In this document: piece after piece, positions 1-5,514 of the stretch
Numbering within the stretch: the stretch's first letter is position 1
How the letters are laid out: each line of letters opens with the position of its first letter
Source of the DNA: JBBKWX01 sp037969175
GTDB lineage: Bacteria > Bacteroidota > Bacteroidia > AKYH767-A > JBBKVM01
Assembly: GCA_037969175.1 (NCBI GenBank)
Contig: JBBKWX010000057.1
Location: forward strand, 1 to 7,613
DNA: 7,613 nt
Direction: 5' to 3'
Program-made: the position numbers and the translations under genes
Notes under the pieces: generated by a model
What the model was told of the DNA's origin: nothing
Databases searched by the model: none
What the model saw: the letters and a program-made list of their open reading frames with translations, nothing else

Positions 1-20
1 TGAAATGTGAAGTTAAATTA

Positions 21-41
21 GGAATGGAGAATGTGGAATGG
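21..41. repeat. Three tandem heptamers, GGAATGG type
   Basis: GGAATGG occurs at 21-27 and again at 35-41, with the variant AGAATGT between them, giving three units with an exact 7-bp period. The function is unknown. Heptamer tandem repeats are known from intergenic regions of some bacteria, for example the STRR repeats of cyanobacteria. Whether this unit recurs elsewhere in this genome cannot be seen from the window. Confidence 0.55.
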
Positions 42-69
42 TTTCCAACTGATTGTTATGAGTAGGAAA

Positions 70-106
70 AAATCCGCGCTAATCCGCCTCATCCGTGAAA
101 TCCGCG
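70..106. repeat. Run of four ATCCG(C/T) units
   Basis: ATCCG begins at 72, 82, 91 and 100, followed by CGCT, CCTC, TGAA and CGTT respectively, so the period is 9-10 bp and the units are imperfect. On the other strand this reads as a GCGGATT-like run. It is locally GC-richer than its flanks. From memory, similar strings are common in intergenic DNA of Bacteroidota and other phyla; that recollection is not testable here. It produces an Ile-Arg rich peptide if translated, which explains the spurious open frame over it. Confidence 0.6.
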
Positions 107-157
107 TTCCCATAAGAAAGGCTGGCATCAAATCAACCTTGGACAGTTTTCTTAGAT

Positions 158-181
158 GTGTCAGGAGTAAACTCCTGACAC
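158..181. repeat. 24-bp palindrome, 11-bp arms
   Basis: GTGTCAGGAGT (158-168) is followed by AA and then its exact reverse complement ACTCCTGACAC (171-181). The arms are perfect, and the two-base centre is too short for a normal hairpin loop, so the innermost pairs would have to open in RNA. Neither side has a T-tract, so it is not a typical intrinsic terminator for sppA, which points into it from the right. It could be a dispersed palindromic repeat or a protein-binding site; I cannot tell which. Confidence 0.7.
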
Positions 182-223
182 CACAGGAGAAAATTATCAA
201 TTACAAAATTGCATTCGTCTTTC

Positions 224-244
224 GTAATTGGTAATTCGTAATTA
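224..244. repeat. Three tandem heptamers, GTAATT(N) type
   Basis: GTAATTG, GTAATTC and GTAATTA follow one another without a gap, starting at 224, 231 and 238. The first unit also pairs with CAATTAC at 198-204, so a weak 7-bp stem with a 19-base loop is possible. The array lies immediately past the sppA stop codon and would form the first part of its 3' untranslated region. The 7-bp period matches that of the unrelated GGAATGG array at the other end of this gap. Confidence 0.6.
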
Positions 245-249
245 TTTTC

Positions 250-2022
250 CTAGTATATATCAATTATAACCGGCATCCTGGTTTGAATACCACTCGATCT
301 TAAAGCATCTTTTAAATGCATATAGTAAGGATATGAAGCACCCAGTTCTTTGCGAATGACAGATTCGGTTTTTGATTCACTCATATTCCTCATCATCTTA
401 GTAATCGGGTCAAGCAATTCAGGTTGCTCTACAACTTTGTAGTCAGTTAGTCCTGCTTCTTTTGCCGCAATATGGATGGCGTCTTGTAAACTTCCCAAAG
501 TATCTACCAGTCCAAGTGCAAGGGCATCTCTTCCGGTCCAGACCCGGCCTTGTCCGATAGAATCTACTTTCGCTCTTGTCATTCCTCTTCCTACAGAGAC
601 ATGTTCAACAAAAGTTTCATAAACTTCATCAACAGAGTTCGCAATTATTTCCTTCTCATTGGCTGTCAAAGGTCTTGTAAATGTACCCATGTCGGCATAC
701 GGACCGGTCTTATAAGTATCTACAGTTATTCCTAATTTTTGATTTAACAATTCTTTGCCGGAAAGGATAAGCCCGATCACACCAATAGAACCGGTGATGG
801 TATTTGGTTGAGCTACAATTTTGGTGGCTTTACACGAAATGTAATATCCGCCTGAAGCTGCTAGGTTACCCATAGAAACTACAAAGGGTTTTACTTTTAC
901 AGCTAATTCAGCTTCTCTTAATATTACATCAGAGGCCAAAGCACTTCCTCCCGGACTATTTACACGTAAGACTATTGCTTTTACTTTGTCATCATTCCTT
1001 GCTTTACGTATCGCTTCGCTGATCCTCTCACTACCCACAGAATTATCATCTCCATCACCTGAAACAATGTTACCGTTTGCATAAATTACTGCGATTTTCT
1101 GATCTCTATTTTTTGAATAATCTGTCGGTTTAGAGTCATTATATTTTGCAAGACTTATGGTTTTCAACTTGTCTTTTTCATCAACAGAACTTAGTTTTTT
1201 CTGTATCGACATAAATTCATCACGGTAGATCAATTTATCAACAAGCCCATACTTCACAGCATCTTTTGCATTCTTTATCATTAAGCCGTCAGCCAATTCT
1301 TTCAGTCTGGATTTTTCAATTTTGCGATTTCCGGAAATAGAGCTTAAATAATCATCATACATAGAATCAACAAAACGAGAGATCTGTACCCTGTTTTCAT
1401 CGGTCATTTTCGTCTCTACAAAAGTCTCAGCTGCAGATTTAAATTTCCCATGTTTTATCACCTGGGGTTCAACACCCAGCTTTTCAAAAGCACCTTTAAA
1501 AAACATCAATTCAGTTCTCAAACCTCTAAATTCAATACCTCCCTGAGGATTCAGATATATCGTATCAGCGACCGATGCAAGTAAATAAGCTGACTGGGTC
1601 ATGTATTCACTATAGGCCAAAATAGCTTTACCGCTTTTTTTGAAATCAAGAAGTTCATTTCTGATCTCCTGCAAGCTGGCCATTCCCGCACTCACCTGAT
1701 CTACCTCCAGAATAATTCCATCAATCTTATCATCCTTGGCAGCGGCCTGGATGGAAGCAATTATATCATTCAATCCCGGTTGACTCCGTTTTCCGAAATC
1801 GCTAAATGAAAAATTTCCAAAAGGATCATCTTGGGTTCTTTCTGTAACAGGTTCATCCAATTTTATCTCAAGCAGAGTATGAGATGTGATTTCCTCTTTC
1901 TTATTTTTTTCAAATCCGGACAACACTCCGGATACCAGTACCATGATCAAAAATACACACAATAAAAAAGCAAGAAAAAACCCGACCATTGAAGCCAGTA
2001 CCGTTTTGAAAAATTGTTTCAT
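250..2022 (-). CDS. sppA: Signal peptide peptidase SppA, long (67K) type
   Basis: This serine protease of the ClpP/crotonase fold (peptidase family S49) cleaves leftover signal peptides and other membrane peptides on the outer face of the inner membrane. The 590-residue product has one N-terminal membrane anchor (about residues 7-33) and two tandem S49 domains, as in the E. coli long form of 618 residues. The expected Ser/Lys dyad is present: Lys195 in the motif KFKSAAE of the first domain, matching E. coli Lys209, and Ser390 in NLAASGGYY of the second, matching Ser409. RVNSPGGS (353-360) is the conserved oxyanion-region strand. The ATG start precedes the membrane anchor directly, with no good Shine-Dalgarno sequence, as usual in Bacteroidota. 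It diverges from folK across a 72-bp gap; I see no clear consensus promoter on its side. The reading frame is intact and no key residue is missing. Confidence 0.95.
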   Translation of the reverse strand: MKQFFKTVLASMVGFFLAFLLCVFLIMVLVSGVLSGFEKNKKEEITSHTLLEIKLDEPVTERTQDDPFGNFSFSDFGKRSQPGLNDIIASIQAAAKDDKIDGIILEVDQVSAGMASLQEIRNELLDFKKSGKAILAYSEYMTQSAYLLASVADTIYLNPQGGIEFRGLRTELMFFKGAFEKLGVEPQVIKHGKFKSAAETFVETKMTDENRVQISRFVDSMYDDYLSSISGNRKIEKSRLKELADGLMIKNAKDAVKYGLVDKLIYRDEFMSIQKKLSSVDEKDKLKTISLAKYNDSKPTDYSKNRDQKIAVIYANGNIVSGDGDDNSVGSERISEAIRKARNDDKVKAIVLRVNSPGGSALASDVILREAELAVKVKPFVVSMGNLAASGGYYISCKATKIVAQPNTITGSIGVIGLILSGKELLNQKLGITVDTYKTGPYADMGTFTRPLTANEKEIIANSVDEVYETFVEHVSVGRGMTRAKVDSIGQGRVWTGRDALALGLVDTLGSLQDAIHIAAKEAGLTDYKVVEQPELLDPITKMMRNMSESKTESVIRKELGASYPYYMHLKDALRSSGIQTRMPVIIDIY

Positions 2023-2082
2023 TTTATTCTAAAATTTGTAGGTGCAATGTTACAAAAAAAAGAGGCAGGTATTAAATTCTAT

Positions 2083-2090
2083 TATCTTTG
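2083..2090 (+). promoter_or_regulatory. Bacteroidota -7 box for the folK operon
   Basis: TATCTTTG is an exact match to the Bacteroidota -7 consensus TAnnTTTG, and it ends only four bases before the folK ATG. Transcription normally starts a few bases after this box, so the message would begin at or within a base or two of the start codon and be leaderless or nearly so. I do not find a clear TTTG -33 box about 19 bp upstream, where the sequence is purine-rich. Confidence 0.6.
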
Positions 2091-2094
2091 CCGC

Positions 2095-2595
2095 ATGCCT
2101 GATAATCTGCATAAAGCTGTCCTCTTGTTTGGAAGTAATTTGGGTGATAGAAAGGCTAATTTGATCGATGCTGCTATTCCATTTGCGAATTGGTCTGATG
2201 GGCAGATCACCAAATCTTCAATATATGCTTCTCCTTCATGGGGAGATGAAAACCAGCCGGATTATCTGAATCAGGTTGTGATGTTTGAAACTTGGCTGGA
2301 TGCGGAAGAACTGCTTTTTAGGTGTCTTGAGGTAGAACAAAAATTAGGAAGAATAAGAAGCACGAGGTATGCATCCCGGACAATTGATATTGATATTTTA
2401 TTTTTTGATGATCTGATCCTGGATATGGATAACCTAACCATTCCCCATTCACAAATTGAATACCGGAAGTTTACATTATTACCGCTTTGTGAGTTGATTC
2501 CAGGTTTTATACATCCTGTCTCAGGTAAGGATCTTTCAACTCTGCTGGATGAATGTATTGATAGAACGGATGTGATAAAAATGGGAGATAATTGA
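2095..2595 (+). CDS. folK: 2-amino-4-hydroxy-6-hydroxymethyldihydropteridine pyrophosphokinase (HPPK)
   Basis: FolK transfers pyrophosphate from ATP to 6-hydroxymethyl-7,8-dihydropterin, the step before dihydropteroate synthase in folate synthesis, in the cytoplasm. The 166-residue product has the usual family length and motif order: GSNLGD (13-18), YASPSWGDENQPDYLNQVV (44-62) of the pterin pocket, the ATP and metal segment RTIDIDIL (95-102) whose Asp98 and Asp100 match the two Mg-binding aspartates of E. coli HPPK, and IPHSQIEYRKFTLLPL (116-131). The frame is open upstream to 2014, but the extra 27 residues do not resemble FolK and contain the promoter box, so I start at ATG 2095. The gene overlaps the kinase gene downstream by one base (TGATG), so the two are probably co-transcribed and translationally coupled. 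It is a stand-alone FolK with no fusion to folB or folP. Confidence 0.93.
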   Translation: MPDNLHKAVLLFGSNLGDRKANLIDAAIPFANWSDGQITKSSIYASPSWGDENQPDYLNQVVMFETWLDAEELLFRCLEVEQKLGRIRSTRYASRTIDIDILFFDDLILDMDNLTIPHSQIEYRKFTLLPLCELIPGFIHPVSGKDLSTLLDECIDRTDVIKMGDN

Positions 2596-3242
2596 TGGAG
2601 AATTCAGTTAAATATCCATTTCTGGTAATTGAAGGAAATATTGGTACGGGAAAGACAAGTTTATCAACTAAACTGGCTGAAGTGATGGGTGCACGATTAA
2701 TTCTTGAACAATTTGCTGATAATCCTTTTTTACCCGGATTCTATCAGGAACCAAAACGATTTGCTTTTCCCCTTGAACTATCCTTTTTGGCAGAAAGATA
2801 TCAGCAGCTGAAGGCTGAATTAAGCCAGCATCAGTTGTTCTCTGAAAATGTAGTGTCCGACTATTTATTGACCAAATCTTTGATCTTCGCAAGAATAACT
2901 CTGGAAGAGGATGAGTTTTCTCTGTATAAAAAATTGTTTGGGATCATCCACAACTTCCTGCCCAAACCCAACCTTTTAGTATATTTACATAAGGATGTAG
3001 AATTGCTTCAGAAGAATATTAAAAGTAGGGGGCGAGATTATGAACTAAATATTACTGATGAATATTTAGGGAAAATTGAGCAAAGTTATTGGGACTTTTT
3101 CAGACAAAGTACGGAGCAAAAAATCCTTGTGTTGGATACAAATGATTTAGATTTCGTTAATAACGCAGATGATTTCAATAAGATCCTGGATGTTTTAAAA
3201 GAGGATTATCCGTTGGGAATTACAAGATTGTTGTTGAAATAG
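2595..3242 (+). CDS. Deoxynucleoside kinase (dAK/dGK/dNK family)
   Basis: This P-loop kinase phosphorylates a deoxynucleoside to its 5'-monophosphate for dNTP salvage; which base it prefers cannot be read from sequence. Visible features of the 215-residue product are the P-loop EGNIGTGKT (13-21), an acidic LEQF...NPFL segment (37-46) where the family keeps its catalytic carboxylate, the SDY stretch (88-90) in the position of the usual (D/E)R(S/H) motif, and a lid-type R-G-R-x-Y-E motif (145-150) followed by the YL...Y helix pattern. Length is normal. The ATG used here shares its A with the folK stop codon (TGATG); an in-frame TTG one codon earlier is less likely. There is no Shine-Dalgarno sequence, so translation probably depends on ribosomes finishing folK. 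Thymidylate kinase is unlikely because its DR(Y/H) and C-terminal patterns are missing. Confidence 0.88.
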   Translation: MENSVKYPFLVIEGNIGTGKTSLSTKLAEVMGARLILEQFADNPFLPGFYQEPKRFAFPLELSFLAERYQQLKAELSQHQLFSENVVSDYLLTKSLIFARITLEEDEFSLYKKLFGIIHNFLPKPNLLVYLHKDVELLQKNIKSRGRDYELNITDEYLGKIEQSYWDFFRQSTEQKILVLDTNDLDFVNNADDFNKILDVLKEDYPLGITRLLLK

Positions 3243-3498
3243 GTTTATTTTTCAACAGTCCCATATTTTAAAAGTATTCAAATTTATAGATGTAAATTGT
3301 TTGATATAAAACGAATTATCAAAACCATTTTCAGGAATAGCCGTATGTAAGCCCTTTATTTTTGTTGATATTATTGTTAACAAACACTGTTTAGAGCATT
3401 TATATAATTTTTGAATATAATAAATCTTGTGTATTATTGCACTAATAAGAGTAACTCCATAAAGGAACCACACACAACTGATTAATATTTACCATTTT
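3243..3498. other. AT-rich gap between kinase and ompA-like gene
   Basis: No gene is supported in these 256 bases. The minus-strand open frame at 3252-3473 encodes a composition-driven, Ile/Lys/Tyr-rich peptide with no family signal. What can be seen is a 7-bp inverted repeat TTTGATA/TATCAAA (3300-3306 and 3317-3323, 10-base loop), a self-complementary decamer TTGTTAACAA (3374-3383), and a plausible promoter for the downstream gene. There is no clear GC-rich terminator for the folK-kinase operon. In such AT-rich DNA the inverted repeats may be chance. Confidence 0.65.
3410..3439 (+). promoter_or_regulatory. Likely Bacteroidota promoter for the OmpA-family gene
   Basis: TTTG (3410-3413), an 18-bp spacer, then TATTATTG (3432-3439), one base off the TAnnTTTG consensus. 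Transcription would start near 3445, leaving an untranslated leader of roughly 50 bases. The leader contains AAAGGA at 3461-3466, but it is 32 bases before the ATG, too far to serve as a ribosome binding site. The spacing fits the Bacteroidota sigma factor; usage is inferred. Confidence 0.45.
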
Positions 3499-4890
3499 AT
3501 GAATAGTAGCCCCAGAATTGCCATTGCGATATTATTGATTGTTGCTTTGCCAATGAGTTTATTAGCTCAGAAACAAGGTAGAGGGACTTTACCACAGCGT
3601 AAAGAATTTAATTCATGGTCTATTGGCGTTTCAGCAGGTCCGACCATATTTCAGGGAGATATCAATGCAAGAGTACTGGAAGAGTCTATTTCAGATCTAT
3701 CGTACGGACTATCCATCACAAAAAATCTAACTCATAGTTTTGGGCTGAGTCTAAGCGGATTACGCGGTAATCTTAGCGGTGAGACAGCCTCTGAAGAATT
3801 TGTAGCACCTTTTACAGAAGTTACATTAAATGCAGTTTACACTGTTGGTAACATTTCTTTTCTGAAGCGTAATCAGAATTTCAATATTTTTTTACAAGCA
3901 GGTGGGGGAATAATAGACTATAAATCAGAGGTAAAAAGAAAGAAAACCGGATTAGTTATCCGCCAACAGAATCAGATAGGAGAATTTATTCTTCCGATTG
4001 GTGTTGGTGCAAAGTATCGTTTAGGACGTCACTTTCATGTGAATGCAATGTTTACATACAAAAAAACACTTTCTGAAAAACTGGATGCAACTTTCCGCAA
4101 TTTATCTGAATTTGATGGTTATTCATGGATGACCCTAGGTCTGACATATACTATCGGAAAACAAAAACAAGCTCTTGAATGGTCAAATCCATTGAATACA
4201 CTTTATAGCGATATCTCAGATATGCGTATGAAGATGGATAATTTGAGTAATGATAAAGATGGGGATGGAGTTGCTGATATTTTCGATAAAGACAATAGTA
4301 CTCCTGAAGGCGTAAAAGTATATGGTGACGGAACGGCTATCGACAATGATGGTGATGGAATTCCTGATCATTTGGATGAAGAACCTTTCACTGCCAAAGG
4401 TGCAAAAGTTGACAACAAAGGAAAAGCGGTGGATAGCGATGGAGACGGTGTTCCTGACTTCATGGATCTTGAAGCAGATACTCCTGCCGGAACACTTGTT
4501 AACTTCCAGGGCAAATCAATTCCAAGAGACGGTACAGATGGTTCCGGTGGAGCTGCAGGAGCAAGTGCTGCATATCTACCTTCCATTTTCTTCGATACCA
4601 ACAAGTCTGTGATATTGTATAAATATTATGACAGGTTAGCGAATGTTGCTTTGCTTATGAAGAACAATCCTGATGTCAATTTAACATTGACAGGTAATGC
4701 AGATATTAGAGGTGGAGAAGGCGCAAACAACAAGCTGTCTCAGCAACGTGCAGAGTCTGTGAAAGATCATCTTGTTAAGATCTATGGTATAGATGCTTCA
4801 AGATTCAAGGTTGAATCAAAAGGAGAAAAAGATCCGTTAGCAAAAACGAGTGATGATATGAACCGTAGAGTAGATTTTTCTACAAAGTAA
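3499..4890 (+). CDS. OmpA-family outer-membrane protein with thrombospondin type-3 repeats
   Basis: This is an envelope protein expected to sit in the outer membrane and grip peptidoglycan. The 463-residue product has four parts. A signal peptide ends near LLA-Q (cleavage after about residue 23). Residues about 38-225 are rich in alternating aromatic/Gly strands (such as SWSIGVSAG and FLQAGGGII), as in an eight-stranded beta-barrel. Three tandem 30-residue repeats (252-341) each start D-x-D-G-D-G, the calcium-binding thrombospondin type-3 pattern. After a Gly/Ala-rich linker (344-358), the OmpA C-terminal domain fills 360-463. In that domain Asp402 and Arg417 have the 15-residue spacing of the pair that holds diaminopimelate in Acinetobacter OmpA, and NRRVDF closes it. 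It has its own promoter upstream and a strong terminator 14 bp after the stop. Specific function is unknown; structural anchoring is the best inference. Confidence 0.92.
   Translation: MNSSPRIAIAILLIVALPMSLLAQKQGRGTLPQRKEFNSWSIGVSAGPTIFQGDINARVLEESISDLSYGLSITKNLTHSFGLSLSGLRGNLSGETASEEFVAPFTEVTLNAVYTVGNISFLKRNQNFNIFLQAGGGIIDYKSEVKRKKTGLVIRQQNQIGEFILPIGVGAKYRLGRHFHVNAMFTYKKTLSEKLDATFRNLSEFDGYSWMTLGLTYTIGKQKQALEWSNPLNTLYSDISDMRMKMDNLSNDKDGDGVADIFDKDNSTPEGVKVYGDGTAIDNDGDGIPDHLDEEPFTAKGAKVDNKGKAVDSDGDGVPDFMDLEADTPAGTLVNFQGKSIPRDGTDGSGGAAGASAAYLPSIFFDTNKSVILYKYYDRLANVALLMKNNPDVNLTLTGNADIRGGEGANNKLSQQRAESVKDHLVKIYGIDASRFKVESKGEKDPLAKTSDDMNRRVDFSTK
4252..4521 (+). repeat. Three 90-bp tandem coding repeats (type-3 thrombospondin units)
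   Basis: Units start at 4252, 4342 and 4432 and are exactly 90 bp each with no insertions. Each begins with codons for D-x-D-G-D-G-(V/I)-x-D, keeps a hydrophobic residue and Asp three residues on, and ends with a Gly-x-(A/S)-(I/V) turn. The units have diverged at the DNA level, so recent slippage is not evident. The aspartates should bind calcium and make a stiff rod between barrel and peptidoglycan-binding domain. Confidence 0.85.
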
Positions 4891-4904
4891 TATCTTAGCA
4901 TACA

Positions 4905-4947
4905 TAAACAAGAAAAGGGTTCCTATTTGGAGCCCTTTTCTTGTTTA
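4905..4947. terminator. Bidirectional intrinsic terminator
   Basis: A near-perfect inverted repeat: the arms 4905-4919 and 4933-4947 are exact reverse complements, and the stem continues inward through one G-T pair and three more pairs to a five-base loop (4924-4928). The GC core GGGTTCC/GGAGCCC is followed on both strands by the same T-rich tail TTTTCTTGTTT, so it can stop transcription arriving from either side. It serves the OmpA-family gene (stop 14 bp to the left) and the converging methyltransferase gene, whose last seven codons and stop lie inside it. Confidence 0.88.
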
Positions 4948-5474
4948 ATAGATGAACCATAAAAAGTCCATAAAAGGATTCCGGCGCTTACCGACAGATT
5001 TAAAGAATGTTTTGTACCGCTTTGGGGAATTTCAATGACAGCGTCGGATATATCAATCACGGCCTGATCCACACCATGTACTTCATGCCCGAAAACGAGT
5101 GCATATTTTAAATTAGGATCAACCTGGAAGTCTTCCAATGAAACACTATTGGAAGCCTGTTCAATTGAAATGAGAAAATATCCTTGGTCTTTTAATTTTG
5201 AACAGATAGATAGAGTATCAGATTCAAATTGCCATTCCACAGAATTCGTTGCACCTAAAGCTGTTTTCTCTATTTCACGATGAGGCGGAGTAGCAGTGAT
5301 CCCGCATAAATAGATCTTTTTTACTGCAAAAGCATCCGAGGTTCTGAAAACGGAACCCACATTATGCATGCTCCTGACATTATCCAAAATGATGACCAGC
5401 GGAATTTTTTTTGACAATTTAAATTCAGATTCACTTAATCTTCCTAACTCTTCATTCTTCAACTTTCGGTTCAT
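4923..5474 (-). CDS. TrmH/SpoU-family RNA 2'-O-methyltransferase
   Basis: This SPOUT-fold enzyme would use S-adenosylmethionine to methylate a ribose 2'-OH in tRNA or rRNA; the target base cannot be assigned from sequence. In the 183-residue product the three family motifs are complete: motif 1 N-x-G-S-x-x-R (38-44), with Arg44 at the position of catalytic TrmH Arg41; motif 2 VFGHEVHGV (127-135), with Glu131; and motif 3 IPQSGTKHSLNLSVSAG (149-165), with Ser157 and Asn159. The frame stays open upstream to a TTG at 5576, but those 34 residues lie antisense to the mutS start and are unlike the family, so the start is placed at the ATG before NRKLKNEELGR, a sequence I recognise as typical of Bacteroidota members. 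The last seven codons and the TAG lie in the terminator hairpin. The gene diverges from mutS across 40 bp. Confidence 0.88.
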   Translation of the reverse strand: MNRKLKNEELGRLSESEFKLSKKIPLVIILDNVRSMHNVGSVFRTSDAFAVKKIYLCGITATPPHREIEKTALGATNSVEWQFESDTLSICSKLKDQGYFLISIEQASNSVSLEDFQVDPNLKYALVFGHEVHGVDQAVIDISDAVIEIPQSGTKHSLNLSVSAGILLWTFYGSSIKQEKGSK

Positions 5475-5479
5475 TTGAC

Positions 5480-5504
5480 TTACTTTGCATTTCCTGCAAA
5501 GAAA
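5480..5504. promoter_or_regulatory. Overlapping divergent -7-like boxes in an inverted repeat
   Basis: CTTTGCA (5483-5489) and its exact reverse complement TGCAAAG (5495-5501) flank TTTCC. On the plus strand TTACTTTG (5480-5487) is one base off the -7 consensus TAnnTTTG and points to mutS; on the minus strand TTTCTTTG (5504-5497) is also one base off and points to the methyltransferase gene. The two start sites would then fall within a few bases of each other near 5493. No clear -33 boxes are visible. The palindrome could instead be an operator. Confidence 0.4.
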
Positions 5505-5514
5505 CCAAATCCCA

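Larger units (their letters stand above)
1..249. other. Non-coding region downstream of sppA, packed with short repeats
   Basis: I see no convincing gene here. Two overlapping frames on opposite strands (31-234 plus, 18-200 minus) are open, but their products are low-complexity, resemble no family I know, and run through repeats that leave several frames open. The stretch holds four separate repeat structures: a heptamer triplet near the left edge, a run of ATCCG units, a 24-bp near-perfect palindrome and a second heptamer triplet directly after the sppA stop codon. There is no T-tract hairpin that would be a clear sppA terminator. The region looks like an accumulation zone for genome-wide small repeats, which is an inference from repeat density. 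Confidence 0.7.

Noticed and set aside
70..106. ATCCG run as a CRISPR fragment
   Set aside because: Units are 9-10 bp, imperfect and without unique spacers of 25-40 bp.
158..181. Palindrome as the sppA terminator
   Set aside because: There is no T-tract on either strand and the centre of two bases is too small for a normal loop.
18..234. Two opposite-strand open frames of 60 and 67 residues downstream of sppA
   Set aside because: They overlap each other, cross the short repeats, have low-complexity products and no family motif or ribosome binding site.
2014..2094. Upstream extension of folK by 27 residues
   Set aside because: The added residues do not resemble FolK, overlap the sppA start and contain the exact -7 box.
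3252..3473. Minus-strand frame of 73 residues between the kinase and ompA-like genes
   Set aside because: AT-rich composition explains it; there are no motifs, and it covers the likely promoter of the next gene.
4322..4612. Open frames on both strands within the OmpA-family repeat region
   Set aside because: They are shadow frames caused by the regular Asp/Gly codons of the type-3 repeats.
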